A stretch of 64,000 nucleotides of DNA, taken from the NCBI GenBank assembly GCA_037962975.1, contig CM075669.1, positions 190,658,501 through 190,722,500 of the forward strand. Reading direction: 5' to 3'. Position 1 is the first letter of the stretch, and each line of letters starts with the position of its first letter. The notes under the pieces are model-generated. The model ran no database searches. It was not told where the DNA came from and was given only the letters and a program-made list of their open reading frames with translations. Position numbers and translations under genes: made by a program. This document shows, piece by piece, positions 33,337 to 46,260 of this stretch. The stretch comes from Clitoria ternatea. Its lineage: Eukaryota > Streptophyta > Magnoliopsida > Fabales > Fabaceae.

Positions 33337-35508
33337 CTACTCGATAACTCTGGCAGAATAGGTTTTAGAAGCAAGAGGGATAACTATAGGCCCCAACTTT
33401 GGAATGGGAGGTCCTTCATCACCATCATCACCTTCATCATTGGAGGGGTTCAAAATAGCAATCTGACCATCAACTATTGTTTTAAACGGGTTAAGTCTCT
33501 CAAAGTTCAGCTCAGTGGAGAGGTTCAGAATAGCAATCTGCTTTTTGGCATAACTCAAAAGCATCATAGTACTTCACGGCCATATCCCTCTAGGCCTCTT
33601 CTAAATAGACCCTCGCCTCCTCCTTTAGGGACTTCATATCCTCTAGAGCCTTCTGAAGATCCTTCTCTAGCTCCTATTTTTTCAAAGACAATGTGTTATT
33701 GGTCCCCTCCACCTCTTCAACCCGCTTGTCCTAGAAAGCACACCTGTCCTCAGCCGCCGACAGCTTCGACTCGGCCATCACTCACCCAGACCAAGAAATC
33801 TCCAAGTTATTTTCCCACCAGGTTAGGTCTTCCTTCAGTTTCATAATTAATTTTGTCACGTCGGACAATCAGGTGTCCCCCTCACTTTTTTCATTCATAA
33901 GGCGCTCATTCTCCTTCTTCAGCACCTTATTCTCACGAGTCAAAGTGGCCAACGCCCTTCCTTGAACACCTAGTTGCTTCTCTAGGGACTGGGTCATTAA
34001 CGTTACCTGGAGACCGAACATCTCAACAGCCCGATACATCATAATGAGGTGGAGGAAGCATATTTCTCCTCATCTTTCTTAAACAACACCGCGCTGTCCA
34101 TAAAACGCAGTAATGGGAAACGTGCATCCCACAACGACCATGTAAAATTCCCGTCGGTGGTCATAGAGTCATTCACAAAGGCCTCCCAAAGACGGTCGAC
34201 TGCCTCTATCTCGATAGGCACTAACTCTACAATTTTTTCAGCATTGATAGAGGCAAGGGAGCTGTTGGCCCCTCCAGATGATTTTTCCCGAGTCACCGAG
34301 GTCTCTTCCTCCAGCTTAGGACTCTCAAAAACTCGAATCACGTTGACTGCTCCCTCACTAAGATCCCTAGTCAGAATAAAAATTGGAGGAGGTAATGAGC
34401 TTCCTGATGCTAGCACCACTGGTTCCCCCTGACGTGACTTCTTCTACATGCGGCCCACCTCCTTTTCTAGCTATGACCAGGCAGGTACAATGGTAAAAGG
34501 TACAATAGGGGTCGAAATACCAGTCTAAGTTGACCCAAGAGGAGCAGAGGAAGATGCACCTGCTTTTTTGGCGCCACTCTTCTTCCCGACATCCTGGGAA
34601 CTGGCTTCTTTGTACCGCTTCCTCAAGGCTCTCATGGAAAGTATGTGTGGTGCCATGTCATCTGCAACAAGCATAAAAAGGTCAGTAAAGACAAATGAAT
34701 ACCTGCACAAGTTAAATAATGATCAGAAAATTACTACTTACGAATCTAGGCGTCCATGGCTTCCGGAAAGGGAGACAAGACAATTAGCGCCTGTGAATTG
34801 GAGAAAATTCCTACAACCTTAATCAAGAACTTCACGTCTGATTGCTCGGACATGGAGAGGTCGTCCCACAACACTCATAATTGGACCGGGGTTTGGGTTC
34901 AGTACAGGGGGACTCGGGGGAGAGAGTCAGAATCGTGCAGGAAATCCTCCCCAGGCAAATCAAGGCTCGCATGGATCTTGAAAAAACTTGTCTTGAGATG
35001 TTTATATGATTGATCAAAGGCCCAGATTAAATTACGATGAACGACCCCACTCAACGAAATCCACCCCAAGGGTACCCCATCTTGGGAACTTTGGCTTGAA
35101 AAAAATAATAAAAAAAAGAGGAACGGAGAGACCCTAACCGAAATTTTCGTAGATAAGCTCGAAAGCCCTTACAAAGGCCAAATCGTTAAGGTGTAGCTGA
35201 GTCGGAGAAACGTTAAGGGCATTTAAGACGCTAATCTCAAAATCAGAAAAGGGGAATGATAAATGGAGACGAGAAAATAAAGATTTGTATACGAAAGTGA
35301 AGTCTACCTCACTCGGGTTCGTACGACGGTGACAGACCCGATTAGATGGTGAACAACCTATACATTCCGCATTGGAAACAAACTCAAAATGGTTAAAACT
35401 ATCCCTCTCCCATAACTTGGCAATGGATTCCTCATTTTGGAAAGAAGATGAAATACCTAAAACCTCCTTCCTCACCCAGGAGTATGACGCCTTGACAACA
35501 GAAGTCAT
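33337..35508 (-). pseudogene. Antisense ORF of element B, 'putative gypsy type transposon' domain plus coiled coil, decayed
   Basis: Read on minus from ATG 35508. The first exon-like block (35508-35134) contains RLHLSFPFSDFEISVLNAL and VSPTQLHLNDLAFVRAFEL, landmarks of the plant 'putative gypsy type transposon' domain, and ends at a plausible GT donor. Block 2 (about 35020-34750) has SYKHLKTSFFKIHASL and an FPLYW-like segment whose Trp is TGA. Block 3 (34710-34525) has ADDMAPHILSMRALRKRYKEA and a Ser/Lys-rich linker. Block 4 (34419-33840) is acidic then coiled coil. The end (33567-33337) is an acidic tail, DEGDDGDEGPP. It runs opposite to the element's other genes. At least three stops make it non-functional as it stands. 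The exon/intron layout is approximate. Confidence 0.75.
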
Positions 35509-36023
35509 GGAATCTTAACTCTCAAAATAGAAGAAGATGAAGAAGACATTGACCTGGCTAGTGTGGAAACAGAGAAAAACCCTTAACAGAGAAAAAGAAA
35601 AGGAGAAAGGAGCCTCTTGGTGCAGTAGAGCAAAGGAAGACAATCGAAGTAGGAGAAAACGGAAACAGTGGAAAACCCAATTGGGATTACTAATGGAGAT
35701 ATTTATACTTGGTGGAAAGCAGAAGAGCTACATGAAGGGTCGAAGGGATCCAACGATTAAGAACCCACCAGACATAATCGTAGGGACACAATGAAGAACC
35801 AAATGAAGAGGCGGGAATATTCAACAGTTGAGGAGCCGTTAGGCATGAGTATAAAATAGTGATTGTGCCAGCAACTCTATTAAGACAAGGCGACGCCCCA
35901 TAATATCCCAAAAATGCATTATTAATGGCATGGGAAGGCACAAAAATGTCACAAACGTCACAATCATTAATCACACGCGCATATGCATCGAAAGTGCAAA
36001 TGACGGTTGGCCATCTTTGGCTA
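35509..36023 (-). promoter_or_regulatory. Upstream region of the antisense ORF, with TATA box at 35707-35700
   Basis: Minus strand TATAAATA lies ~190 bp upstream of the antisense ATG, in a context (CCAAGTATAAATATCTCC) like a plant RNA polymerase II promoter. This suggests the antisense gene had its own promoter separate from the LTR. Confidence 0.5.
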
Positions 36024-36028
36024 AGTGG

Positions 36029-39000
36029 TGTAACATCTCGGATTTTAAAGAAAATAAATTTATTGAATAATGGTATTTACTTATTTATGGTCTAATAATT
36101 ATGGGAGAATTAATTTGACATTAGAGGTGAATTATCGGTAAACTAAAATTTACCAGAACAGGGTGTTTTAACCGATAATGTGGGACCCACTTAGTCAAAT
36201 TAGACAATTGGTGGGTCTAGGATGTTTAGAAAAATTTTGTGGTTCGGGTGATATAGTCGAAATAATTTTTAGTGTTAAAGAACTAATCAATCGGACACGA
36301 CGTATGTTATTAGACGGAGAAAATACGAGCCAAAATGGAATTAAAAGAAAATAAAAAATTTCCTTTTCTCCTCTCCTCTCAACCGTGAAGCCATTCCCCT
36401 CTCTTTTACTACTTCTTTTTTGCACAATGGGTAAAGGGATTATTGACCAATGGAAAAGGCATGATGATGCACCTTTTTGTCCAATGGTTAATGACCAATT
36501 TTGGTCATTTTTCTTTCCTTCTCTCCTCATCACCGATGGCTTTCCCTCCTTCTTTATACACTCTCATTTTTCTCTTCTTCTTCTCCCATTCTCCACTAAA
36601 ATCGAACCACCTCCTTCTCCTCCCATTTTCTTGCCAAAACTAAATCTAAGCTTGGATTCATGGAGCACAAATGGGACTTTAGAGCAAAGCTTGGCTCATC
36701 TCCTCTTCTTTCCTTCTCATTTTCATTTTGGGGTTTGATCTTGGAGAAAGAGGTATAATTTTTAACACCCATGGCTTTAGTTTATGGTTTTGAGCTTATT
36801 TAAGTATTGTGATGGGAGATTGGGTGTTGTTTTGATGGAAAATGGCTTGAGGAACCAAACCCTAGCTTAGAAAACTCTTGGGGATTTAGTATTGTTATTG
36901 ATGATAAATGGGATGTATTATTGTTAACCTATGAATGTATATAAATGGTTGAAATTGATGATTGTAAATTGTTGATAGGAAATTTTGGAGGAAACCCTAG
37001 GTATGATAAATTGGGGGTTTTGGCTAAATAGGTGATTTTGATGATTTTGATGTCTTAGAATGATTTTATATGAGGAGATGAATGTTTGATGCATTGGTGT
37101 TGATTATTGAGGTTTGGGAGATAAGTACATATGAGCATGTATGTGATTAGGGGAAATTGATGTTGATTGTTGATATTTATGATGATGTTAATAATGGATG
37201 CAACCCATCAATAGTGAATTAGGGAGATGAATATTTTATTTGGTGAAGTCTTAGGCCTTGATATGTGTCATTTAGAAATTGTTGATTGATGATGGCCTTG
37301 AATGGAGCCAAGAGGCTTATAATGAATTTGAATGAATTGTGATGATGGGTAGTAATCCACATGATGATTTGGAAGCCTTAAGGATAAGGGTCATAGTATT
37401 GTTGTTGTTGGATTTGTTTAGCCCTTTAAGATTTAGAGAATCTTGGTTTTAGGAAAGGAATTCCCGAAGCCTAACATAAGCGTATGGATTGGGGTTTAGA
37501 CAAGTCTAGGACTTACCAATGAGTTTTAAGAGATAATGCCTTGTAATGGCTTATTAATTGCATGTGCATATATTTGCAACATGTAGATTCAAAGTCGAAT
37601 GATGAAGCGGAGCATTTGAAGCATTGGAATTGTTGTTCTTCTCTCAAGGTAGGAGAGGAATTTGCATTTTAAATTTGTATGAGTGAATAATTGTTGAATT
37701 ATGTATATGTATGAACTCATGCATTGCCTTGCCATAATTATATTGAATGTTGAATCGATGATGTGGTGAATGCTAGGCTTGGCAAATTATTGAATTTTGG
37801 AAATTATATATATATATATATATATGAGATGGTGATGAATGGTTAGTGGTCCCTTAATGGGAATTGATGTATTGCAATGAAAGACCCATAATGAAATGAA
37901 TGATAGATGATTTGAGTCATATTGTAGTTCACAAAGTGCATTTTAATGCGTAATCATGGAAGTGAAGGGGTCAAATAGAGTTTTATGTGGTTTTGATGAC
38001 ATAGGGTAGTTCCAATAGCTTCCATGTATGAATTAAAACTTGTAGAAATTGGAAGGGTCAATTTAAAGGAGAAATGACCCTTGAGTTGCATTAAAATGGC
38101 TTAAAATGGGTAAAACATATTTTTATGCATAGGTCACTCATTTTAAAGAATGTTTGAGTGAGGCCAGTGGCCACGCGTCACAAATGGTATAATTTAGTTG
38201 GTGTTAAAATTTGGTAGCATTTGGAGTTGATATGAAAAAGTTAGAGGGGTTAGAAGTCCAAAATCTTGCATTTTGTAGCATAATCTCTGTATCCTGATAG
38301 GCTGTAATCAATTAGCTCCTCAGCTTAATCGATTACTAGGATTCTGTTTCGATAGTAATCGATTCCAACCCTGTACGCAACACTGTAATCGATTACGTTC
38401 AAGGTCGTAATCGATTATGTACTAAACATAACCCAGGTAATCGATTACCCTAGTATTATAATCGATTATGTAACAAACAGAGCCAAGGTAATCGATTATC
38501 CTAGCCTTGTAATCGATTAGGCTGAACACCTGATGTATTATACCACTTATAGAAGTATAGTAATCGATTACCTTATTCTCCATAATCGATTATCACTTGT
38601 TTAATTGATTAGATCAGCTTGGAAATGGAATTCTTACTACTCTTGAATACTTATCTCTTATTCCTTAGTTACTTAGGCCATTTTAACAGTTAAATAGGAC
38701 ATTAGTGGACCTCTTTTCGATCCCATACACCCTAGAGTGGTTATTAAACCAATGAGAGGATGATTAAATGATGAGGTGGTTGTTATAAACCGATAAATCG
38801 GTGATGATGTCGGTATCATGTTACAATAAATGATGTTGTGATCATCCCTTGAATAGATGGGTGAATGTTATTAATGATAACTGTTGAATGCCATTGAATT
38901 TATGATGCAAGCGTGATCTTGTATATATGGTCAAATTATATTTATGAATCATTGTGAATACCACACTAATATGTAAGACAATGGTGATGAATAATGGGAT

Positions 39001-40932
39001 GAAAATCCACTAAATGAATGTGTGGTAATATTTATGAATGATATGTAATGATGTGATGCCATTGAGGTTGATTGCAAGTATTGTCTTGCATGTGTGATAT
39101 GAAATATATATAGATATATATGAAAGATGTTAAATAAAATGCCACACTTAAAGCTTGAAAACAATGGCTAAAACCAACAATGACAAAATCCACTAAGGTG
39201 TGTATGGTGGTGTTGGTGATTATGATGATGATGCTTGATGAGTGGCATTTAGGATGTACAGTGTGAGAAATGCATTTGATTTGCATTGCCTTGCATCCAT
39301 GGCATATTGATCGCTGTCTATGTGGAATATTAGGGGGTTCCACTAGGCGGGCCCAGTGGGAGGGCGGCTCAGTGCACGAGCATTCTTGTTAATTCCCCTG
39401 TGACTCGGTGTGTGAGTCACGAAGCTGTCCATAGTTTGGTGACGAGGCACCCTATGTGGCGGGCCCAGTGGGCGGGCGGCTCTATGGCGAGATACCTCGG
39501 TGTCCGACAGGGCACGGCTCTCTCGATGTGTGTTCGGGAGGGGCCCGTAGCACTTTTGGCAAGTGAGGCCATGTTGATCCGCAAGTCATGGGGTGACTAG
39601 TGTTACAGATGAGTGATAGCGGTTTGGTACCAGTAAAATATGATGTTAAGCATGCATGAAATAAGATATAAGTGTACATTTTTACTACTACAGTAGGGGC
39701 ATAGTAGCACACCTATGCTTGACCCCTAATTTGGTGTTTATTGCCACAGTCGGATCCGCATTTGTTATTGATTATTCCATTGTGCATATGCATTAGCCTA
39801 AGAGCATTTGCATATAGCATGGAGATATGCCAGGTGGTGATGATGATTGATGATGATTGAGATTGTGGTGTGGTGTTGGTGAAATGGGTAATTAATATAC
39901 CTAAAAGACCACATAAAAGTAATAAATGATATGAATATACGAAATGATATCGAATATGATAATATGTATGTTGTGGCCCAATGTAATGAAGGGCGTATTT
40001 ATTTATGATTGATAATAATGATGATTAGCCCATGGCGGCTTGAGAAAAGATCGGAATAGTCAATGTTGATGATGTTGGCCCGTTGTGGCGTTGGATGTTA
40101 TGTGTATATGCTTGCTTTGCTATGATTTGAATAATGAATATGAAATATACATATAGTTGACATAAGAATTTATAATGAATATTGATGTGTTTAGCAAAGC
40201 ATACGTGATGTTGATATGCATATGCACATAATCTCAATTGTATTCATATCGTCATTTGAAATGTATAACTCACTCTCCCATGTGGTCTACTTTTTAGTAT
40301 CGATGCAGGAAAACCATGGGATGAGAATATTTATGAAGTAAAGCTCTTGGGAAGGTAAATAGTGGTAATGGAATGCCTTGGCCGGCAGCGCTATAATTTA
40401 TTATGTTGTGTATAAGGTAGATATTATGACGTTGATAATTATTGTTATTGGTGGATGTAATGTGTATAATGTATGACTTTAAGGATGAAATGAATATGGT
40501 CAATTATGGATTATGGGTATTGGAGATGTATGAGGCATGACCATATAGATATGTATAATTATATTTAAGGCATTGTATGTTTATGATTTATGTGTAATAT
40601 TGGATATGGCCTAACAGGCTTGTGTTGTATGTTTACATGCTTTGCCGAGCCTTTTCTCATATCTTCATATATGGGACTAGGCGTATGCCCGGTATACACA
40701 TTCTTCTTCCGCTGTAAACTCTGTTATTTTGTATACCGTTATGGGAAACTATTTAACGATCCAGTTATATTTTATTAAATCTCACTCTTCAGTTTTCTGT
40801 GATTTGGGTCTTGATGTAATCGTAGTTGTGTTTTGGAAATATTTCAAACGTGAAAAATTTACTCGCATTCTTTTATTAGTTAATTATTTTGATTACATCA
40901 GGATTCGAGTCTGGAAAATCGGGGGTGTTATA
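36029..40932 (+). mobile_element. Solo LTR of 4.9 kb, chromovirus (Tekay/Del)-like, inserted in element B
   Basis: TSD AGTGG at 36024-36028 and 40933-40937. Ends TGTAACATCTCGG and CGGGGGTGTTATA are roughly inverted, as in Tekay/Del LTRs that start TGTAACACCCC. No coding sequence of any length, no PBS or second LTR, so it is a solo LTR left by recombination. Inside: an AT microsatellite (37805-37825), an AATCGATT cluster (38300-38600) and a GC-rich island with a duplicated gcgggcccagtggg word (39347 and 39458). Strand is a weak guess from gross composition. Confidence 0.82.
38303..38598. repeat. Ten AATCGATT palindromes within the 4.9-kb solo LTR
   Basis: Ten exact AATCGATT copies, mostly as GTAATCGATTAC, in ~300 bp, plus near matches at both edges. 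Irregular spacing. Confidence 0.88.
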
Positions 40933-40937
40933 AGTGG

Positions 40938-41147
40938 CATAAGGGAGCTCCACGTAAGAGAACCCCCCACGTGACATGGCCATAACCTGTCTCACTCGGA
41001 ACCTCTCTTACTTGAAGTCGATCGCTCGAAATCAATAATACTCCACCAAGTCAACATCAGAAAAATTCCGCTCGAAGAGGTGATTCAATGACCATGCTTA
41101 GCCTTTTTACTCAGTCTCATGACCAGATCTTGTGGCTAGGGGGCTCC
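40938..41147 (+). other. 3' untranslated end and polypurine tract of element B
   Basis: Short unique sequence ending in ggctagggggct at ~41134-41145, a polypurine-type primer site directly before the 3' LTR. Confidence 0.55.
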
Positions 41148-41398
41148 TATTCCTCCCAGAAATCGGGAGAAGGGCCCTACGATGCTCCACTAAGTCCTTT
41201 ATTGATTAAGGGAATGATCATGTGTATTTTAGTCATAGCTTAGTGGGCCTGGGCCGATTTTCCCAGGGTCAACCCTCATATAAATAAGACTTGTGTATGT
41301 ACCTGTAAGCTAAGTGACACATTATAGAGAGATAATAAACCTAATCCCTAGGGGAATTCTCTAGAGTTTTTGTGTTTTTACGCTTTTTTATGTGAACA
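41148..41398 (+). repeat. 3' LTR of element B (251 bp)
   Basis: Starts TATTCCTCCC and ends GTGAACA, followed by TSD GATAT. Holds the same TATA region (CATATAAATAAG) as the 5' copy and extends further at its 3' end. Confidence 0.78.
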
Positions 41399-41403
41399 GA
41401 TAT

Positions 41404-41641
41404 GATCATAATAATTCTAATTTATTACATTAAATTAAGAAGTCGTCAATTTTCTAATTTAGGTAAGCTCAAAAATAAAAACACCTATTCATAACAAAGA
41501 ATAACTCTATTTGAGTCCTACTTATTGACAAATTTAAAAAAATGTTCAAAAATTACACAAAGCTTCATCACAACCTCTTCAACTAAAGGAGTTCAATTGT
41601 ACATGTTCATAATTAAACACATAAATTTATATTTATATATA
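41404..41641. other. Host sequence between element B and solo LTR C
   Basis: AT-rich, no gene seen. Confidence 0.55.
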
Positions 41642-42003
41642 TTACATGTCACGACCAAAATTGTGACACGAGGCCGGCCAAAAAAAAGAGAATTTCTAAA
41701 CTTCCTTTTGAAAATAGTTTGAAAATGATGTTGCCACCAATATTTATTTACGAAAGTACTAGGAAAACCTTTGTGAAGACACTAGTTATTAAAGTGAGAT
41801 TCTTGAGTCTGTGAGTTAAATTATAGGGGGGAAGGTATTAGCACCTCATATTGTCTGTTGTTAAAGGTTACCTCAAATTAATCAAACATATTTTAAATAG
41901 TTGAAAATTAGTTTGACCTCTTAAGGAAAGAAATCATAATGGAACAAAACATAAGTGAGCACATAAAAAATAGAGGGAAATGGTGAAGTCCCCAAAGGAA
42001 GGT

Positions 42004-42212
42004 TGACAAGACGTCTCATCGAAATTAACCTTGTTTTTATGGAAAAAGGCTTTTCGATCATGGCATGCTTTTGAAAGGAGTGCAGGATTAACAAGACGTC
42101 TCGTCTAAATTAATCACACTTTCCATAGTAAATAAAACAAATGCATATTTTAGGAATGATATTTTTCCTTGGAAAAAGCAGAGTGAGATTAACAGAACGT
42201 CCAGTCCAATTA
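42004..42212 (-). promoter_or_regulatory. Conserved GACGTC-type motifs in solo LTR C
   Basis: Three variants of aacaagacgtctcgtctaaatta near 42004-42028, 42090-42112 and 42189-42212, matching the series in element A's LTR. Confidence 0.5.
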
Positions 42213-44495
42213 AATCTCATAGAAACATGGTACTTCAAATTAAATCATGCAATTTATGTGATAGTTTTGAAGTTGATAAAAAATAAATGACGATAAAAAG
42301 CGATTTATTAAAAAGGAAAATAAGCTTGAGAGGATTTGATTATGTTCTTACATATTTCTAGGTATCTCAGAAAATCAGGGTTATGTAGTTATTTGGTAGA
42401 TTTGATTTGAAAATAGATATTTTAGATTTTGAAATGATTTTTATTTTTGGAAATTTTGATTTTCTTTAAAGGAAAGATATTTTTTTAAATTTTTATATGA
42501 TTTTATTTGAAAAAAGATTTCATTTGGAGAGCAACAAAAATTTCTCATTTGAAGATAACTAATAAATTTTTCTTTAAAAGAACATATAACTTAGAAATAA
42601 AATTTGAACATAGAATAAAACTCAAAGAATAAAACAAGATACAATAAATAGCTAAAGAAAAATACAAAGCAAAAAAAAGAATAAAATAAAATAAATAACA
42701 ATAACAATAAAAATAAGGAAAATAAAACAACATAAAAAAGCAAAATAATTAATGATTTAAAAGAGTAAAATAATATAAAAAAAAGAAAAGAGACGGGTTA
42801 GATTTGAACCCTCACCTTGTGTGTGAAAAATTGCAACAAATTGCCAGCCATAAATGCGGAAGGTGTAAATGTAAAAGGTGGGTTTTAAACCCATTCCCTT
42901 TGGACCCTATCACTTTGAGCTTTGCCATTGGGACAAATACACATTTAATAACAAAATGGTACACAAAAAGAGCATATAATATGAAGTTTAAAACATATTT
43001 TTTAGGGAAAAAAATTTGGGCCTCGACCCATAAGGGTCTCATCGGCCCAAAACAAACTCACCTAAAACTAACCTAGTTATACCAACACACAGACATAAAA
43101 GAAAAAGATAACAGAAAGAAAGGGCGGCAACATGGGAAAAAGGGAGACCTTCATGCGATGGTGGTAGATGGATGAGGGCGTAGGTGAGAGGGAAAAGAGG
43201 AATGGCATGATTGTGATATATGGCTTCAGGTTATGCATGGTGGTTGTGGTCTTGAGTGGTTTGTTGGTGGTGTGGCATTTTTTTGTGGTGGTTGATGGTT
43301 TGTGATTCGTTGTGTGGGCCTCGAGAGAGGGTAGTTAACGGTGGAAAATATGGTTGCCGCAATAGTGGTGGCTTAATGAAGAAGAGGATAGTGGCCGTGG
43401 GGGGTGACAGGGCCCGCAAGCGCACGGGTTATGTCGCGTAATATAAAAGATTATCGTTCTCCACAGGGACTGTGTTCAAAGTACCAGCATATTAAAATTT
43501 AATTATCCACACAATTGATTTTTAAGGTTTTTGTAAAATAAAACACAAAATTAAGTTGCACAGAATACAAAAATAAAATGTACTTGACACTTAAAAAAAT
43601 CAGAGTTGAGAGTATCTTGGGATTTCGGGGGATTAAGACTCTATTTTATGTTAATGAATTTTAACTTTTCATAAATAAGAATCGAATTAAGTTTTCCAAG
43701 GTGAATTTTCCAAAAGCTAATTAATATGTTCCTCTCGGAATCCTATTAATGTACCTAACCTATGGAAAGCGCTGCTTAATCCTCAGAAAGGCCCATTATC
43801 GTTTTATGAAAATCCCTTTTATTTCCTCAAAAGAATTTTGATTACTTTCACGGTTTTACCGAGGTCACAAAAAGCATTTCAAAAATCTTAGGTTTAGTTC
43901 AAAGCTTTCCGGTAAAAATAAATCTCTCGATTCTATTTATTACCTAAACTTACTAATATACCCGTAAGTATACAGTTTTATCATTTAGGTTCTTGTTAGG
44001 AATTACTAAAAGCATTGAGCATAATTGAACTAAATGGAAAACAGAAATTTATTTAATTCCAAGTCAAAATAACATTAAAATAAAATATTATCATACCCCC
44101 TTTATCCCAAGATAATTAATTTAGCTACTCATGAAATAATTCAAATTCATATATATAATGGAAAAATAAAACATACAAGACATGGTAAAAATAAAGACTT
44201 ACGGGTTTCTCCAAAAGCTCAGAATAATTTACCACTGTAATTCCTTGTTGTAATAATTTCTCTACCAATTACAAATTTAAATTCTCACTTTTACAGCCCT
44301 CACACTCTTACAAAATAAAAGAAAGAAAAGAAAATAAAAAGAAAGAGAAGAAAAATGAACAGAGAAAGAAAAATGGAAAAGAAGAAAACTAAAAAGAAAA
44401 AGAGAGAAAGTAACGAAGAAAAGAAAAGAAAATAGAATGAAGCTGATCATAATTGATGGGAAGAGATGATTGATTTGTTGATGGGTTGTTGCTGC

Positions 44496-44503
44496 TTTTA
44501 TAG
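44496..44503 (-). promoter_or_regulatory. TATA box in 3' LTR
   Basis: Minus strand CTATAAAAGCAGC, identical in the other LTR. Confidence 0.65.
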
Positions 44504-45339
44504 GCAAATGGATGGAGGATTCCAGCTATGAAAACGCGTTCAAATTGCAAGTGGAAGAAACTTTCGGTACATGTGAGTTCCAGCTGTGCCAACTTGTTTC
44601 CAATTTGCATATTTTAATATTTCCAATAATTTGGTGCTTGGATTTTAGTGATGATTGGTGCAGAATGATGAAATTCCGAGTGGAAAAATGTTATTTTCCC
44701 ACAAATCTGAGTGAAAGCTTGCTGGAGGGTGGTTTGCTGAGTGTTGGACGGTGTGGGTACAAACTGGACAGCGTGGAGAGGAGTTGCTGTTGGATGGAGA
44801 TGTGTACGGTGTGGAGAGGAAAATGTTGAATGGGTTGCTGGGCGGTGTGGAGAGTATTGTTGGACGGTGTTGTGGATGGAAAGGAGAGGACGGTGTGTGG
44901 TATGGATTAGAAGAAGAAAGGGACAGCGGATAGAAGAGAGGGAATGGGACGGTGTTTGGAGTTGTGGAGTGTAGGTCGGTTTTGAAAGGAGAGGGGACGG
45001 TGTTGTGGCTTGAGGGACAGTGGAGTTGCTGGACGGTGTGGAGAGGAGTGTTGTTGATTGTGGCCGGTGTTCTATTGATCCGGTGTTGGGCCTGTGAAGA
45101 GATAGAAGGAGTCGGTGTTGATGGAGGTAGTGATCCGGTGTTGCATTGTGAAGAATTGGGTCGGTTTCACCTTCTCTCTAGAATCCGAGTGGAAAAGAGG
45201 CCTTTTGTGCAAAAGAACGAGTGAAAAGATGACTTTGGACACAAATCCGAGTGAAAGCCAGTCAGTGTTGTTGGGGGGTCGGTGTTTGGAGGAGAACCGG
45301 TCGGTAATGAAGCTGGATGAAAGGACGAGTGAAGAGTGA

Positions 45340-46260
45340 CTGAAGAACAACTTCTGATTGAGCCATTCAGTCGGAATTGACTGCAGAAGAACTCGGAACT
45401 GACTGAAACCATTCACTCGGCTCAGGTTCATGGAGTTCATTCGGAACTGATTGAAGACTCACTCAGGATCAGAATTTATTCAATCGGTTCCCAACCATTT
45501 TCACTCGGCTGTCTCTGAATTTGAACCACTCGGTTAAAACTTTGCTCGGAAATATAGCCCAACTCACTCGGAAGTCTTCCTTGGAGACATCTCACTCGGG
45601 CTTAGTATAAAACTTGAGAGTCTGCCCGAGTGTTATTCATTCCCAGTCGGATCTTTCATTGCTTGATAAGACTTCTACTCGGAAATATCTTGTGCCGCTT
45701 GAGAATGCCTTCTTCTCCGAATGAAACCACTCGGATTCCTCCTTATTCAGCACTTATTCATTCAGTGGCTTCTTCTGCTCGGAATCCATTCACTCGGAAC
45801 AGCTTTTTGCTCGGATTAGTTACAAATCAGAAAGCTCCCACTCGGATTCACTTCAATTAGCAAGCCTTTCACTCGGAGAATAGCTTTGGGCAGCATCTAT
45901 TCAACGTTAGTCCCCTTTTTCACTCGGAATGGACGCAGTCGGGGAAGCTTCCACTCGGAATCTCCTCCAACCGAGACTCATTCCATTTCAGCATTGAACC
46001 TTAGCCATTTATCACTCGGAATGGCTTTGACAGGGAACTTTCCACTCGGATTTGGCTCCAACAGTGAAGTATTCCACTCGGCAATGCTCTATTCTGAGTC
46101 GTTCCACTCGGAAAGGCTCCATTCTGAGTAATTCCACTCGGATTTGGTCCTTTCTGAGTCATCCCACTCGGATTTGGTCATTTTGAGTCAGAATTCAGCA
46201 TTTCTGAGTCGGATTTTAACATTCTGAGTCGGATTTCAGCATTCTGAGTCGGAATTCAGC
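45340..46260. repeat. ACTCGGA / CTGAGTC motif array in U3 (3' LTR)
   Basis: Well over a dozen exact CACTCGG words plus many variants (GCTCGGA, AGTCGGA). Towards the U3 start they form a loose ~30-bp unit, ttccactcggaatggct + ccattctgagtca. Copy number differs between the two LTRs, showing active expansion or contraction. Confidence 0.9.

Larger units (their letters stand above)
25526..41398 (+). mobile_element. Element B: decayed Tat-lineage Ty3/gypsy retrotransposon with two nested solo LTRs
   Basis: 5-bp TSD GATAT lies at 25521-25525 and 41399-41403. Direct-repeat LTRs share words such as ctccactaagtcc, gggaatgatcatgtgtattt and gggtcaaccctcatataaataagactt. Internal order on plus: gag, protease, RT, RNase H, archaeal-type RNase H, integrase, tandem array, then an antisense ORF on minus. 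All coding parts contain stops and frameshifts, so the copy is old. Without the nested LTRs (~1.5 and 4.9 kb) it would be about 9.4 kb. Confidence 0.9.

Noticed and set aside
36385..36738. 117-codon frame in the 4.9-kb solo LTR
   Set aside because: Ser/Phe/Leu-rich translation of a CT-rich LTR stretch; typical of LTR leader sequence.
42790..42930. tRNA-like words (ttgaaccc, ttaaaccca) in solo LTR C
   Set aside because: No cloverleaf with paired acceptor and anticodon stems could be assembled.
45072..45440. 122-codon frame in both LTRs of the Athila-like element (also 52132-52500)
   Set aside because: Lies in U3, no domain, and is conserved only because the LTRs are recent copies of each other.
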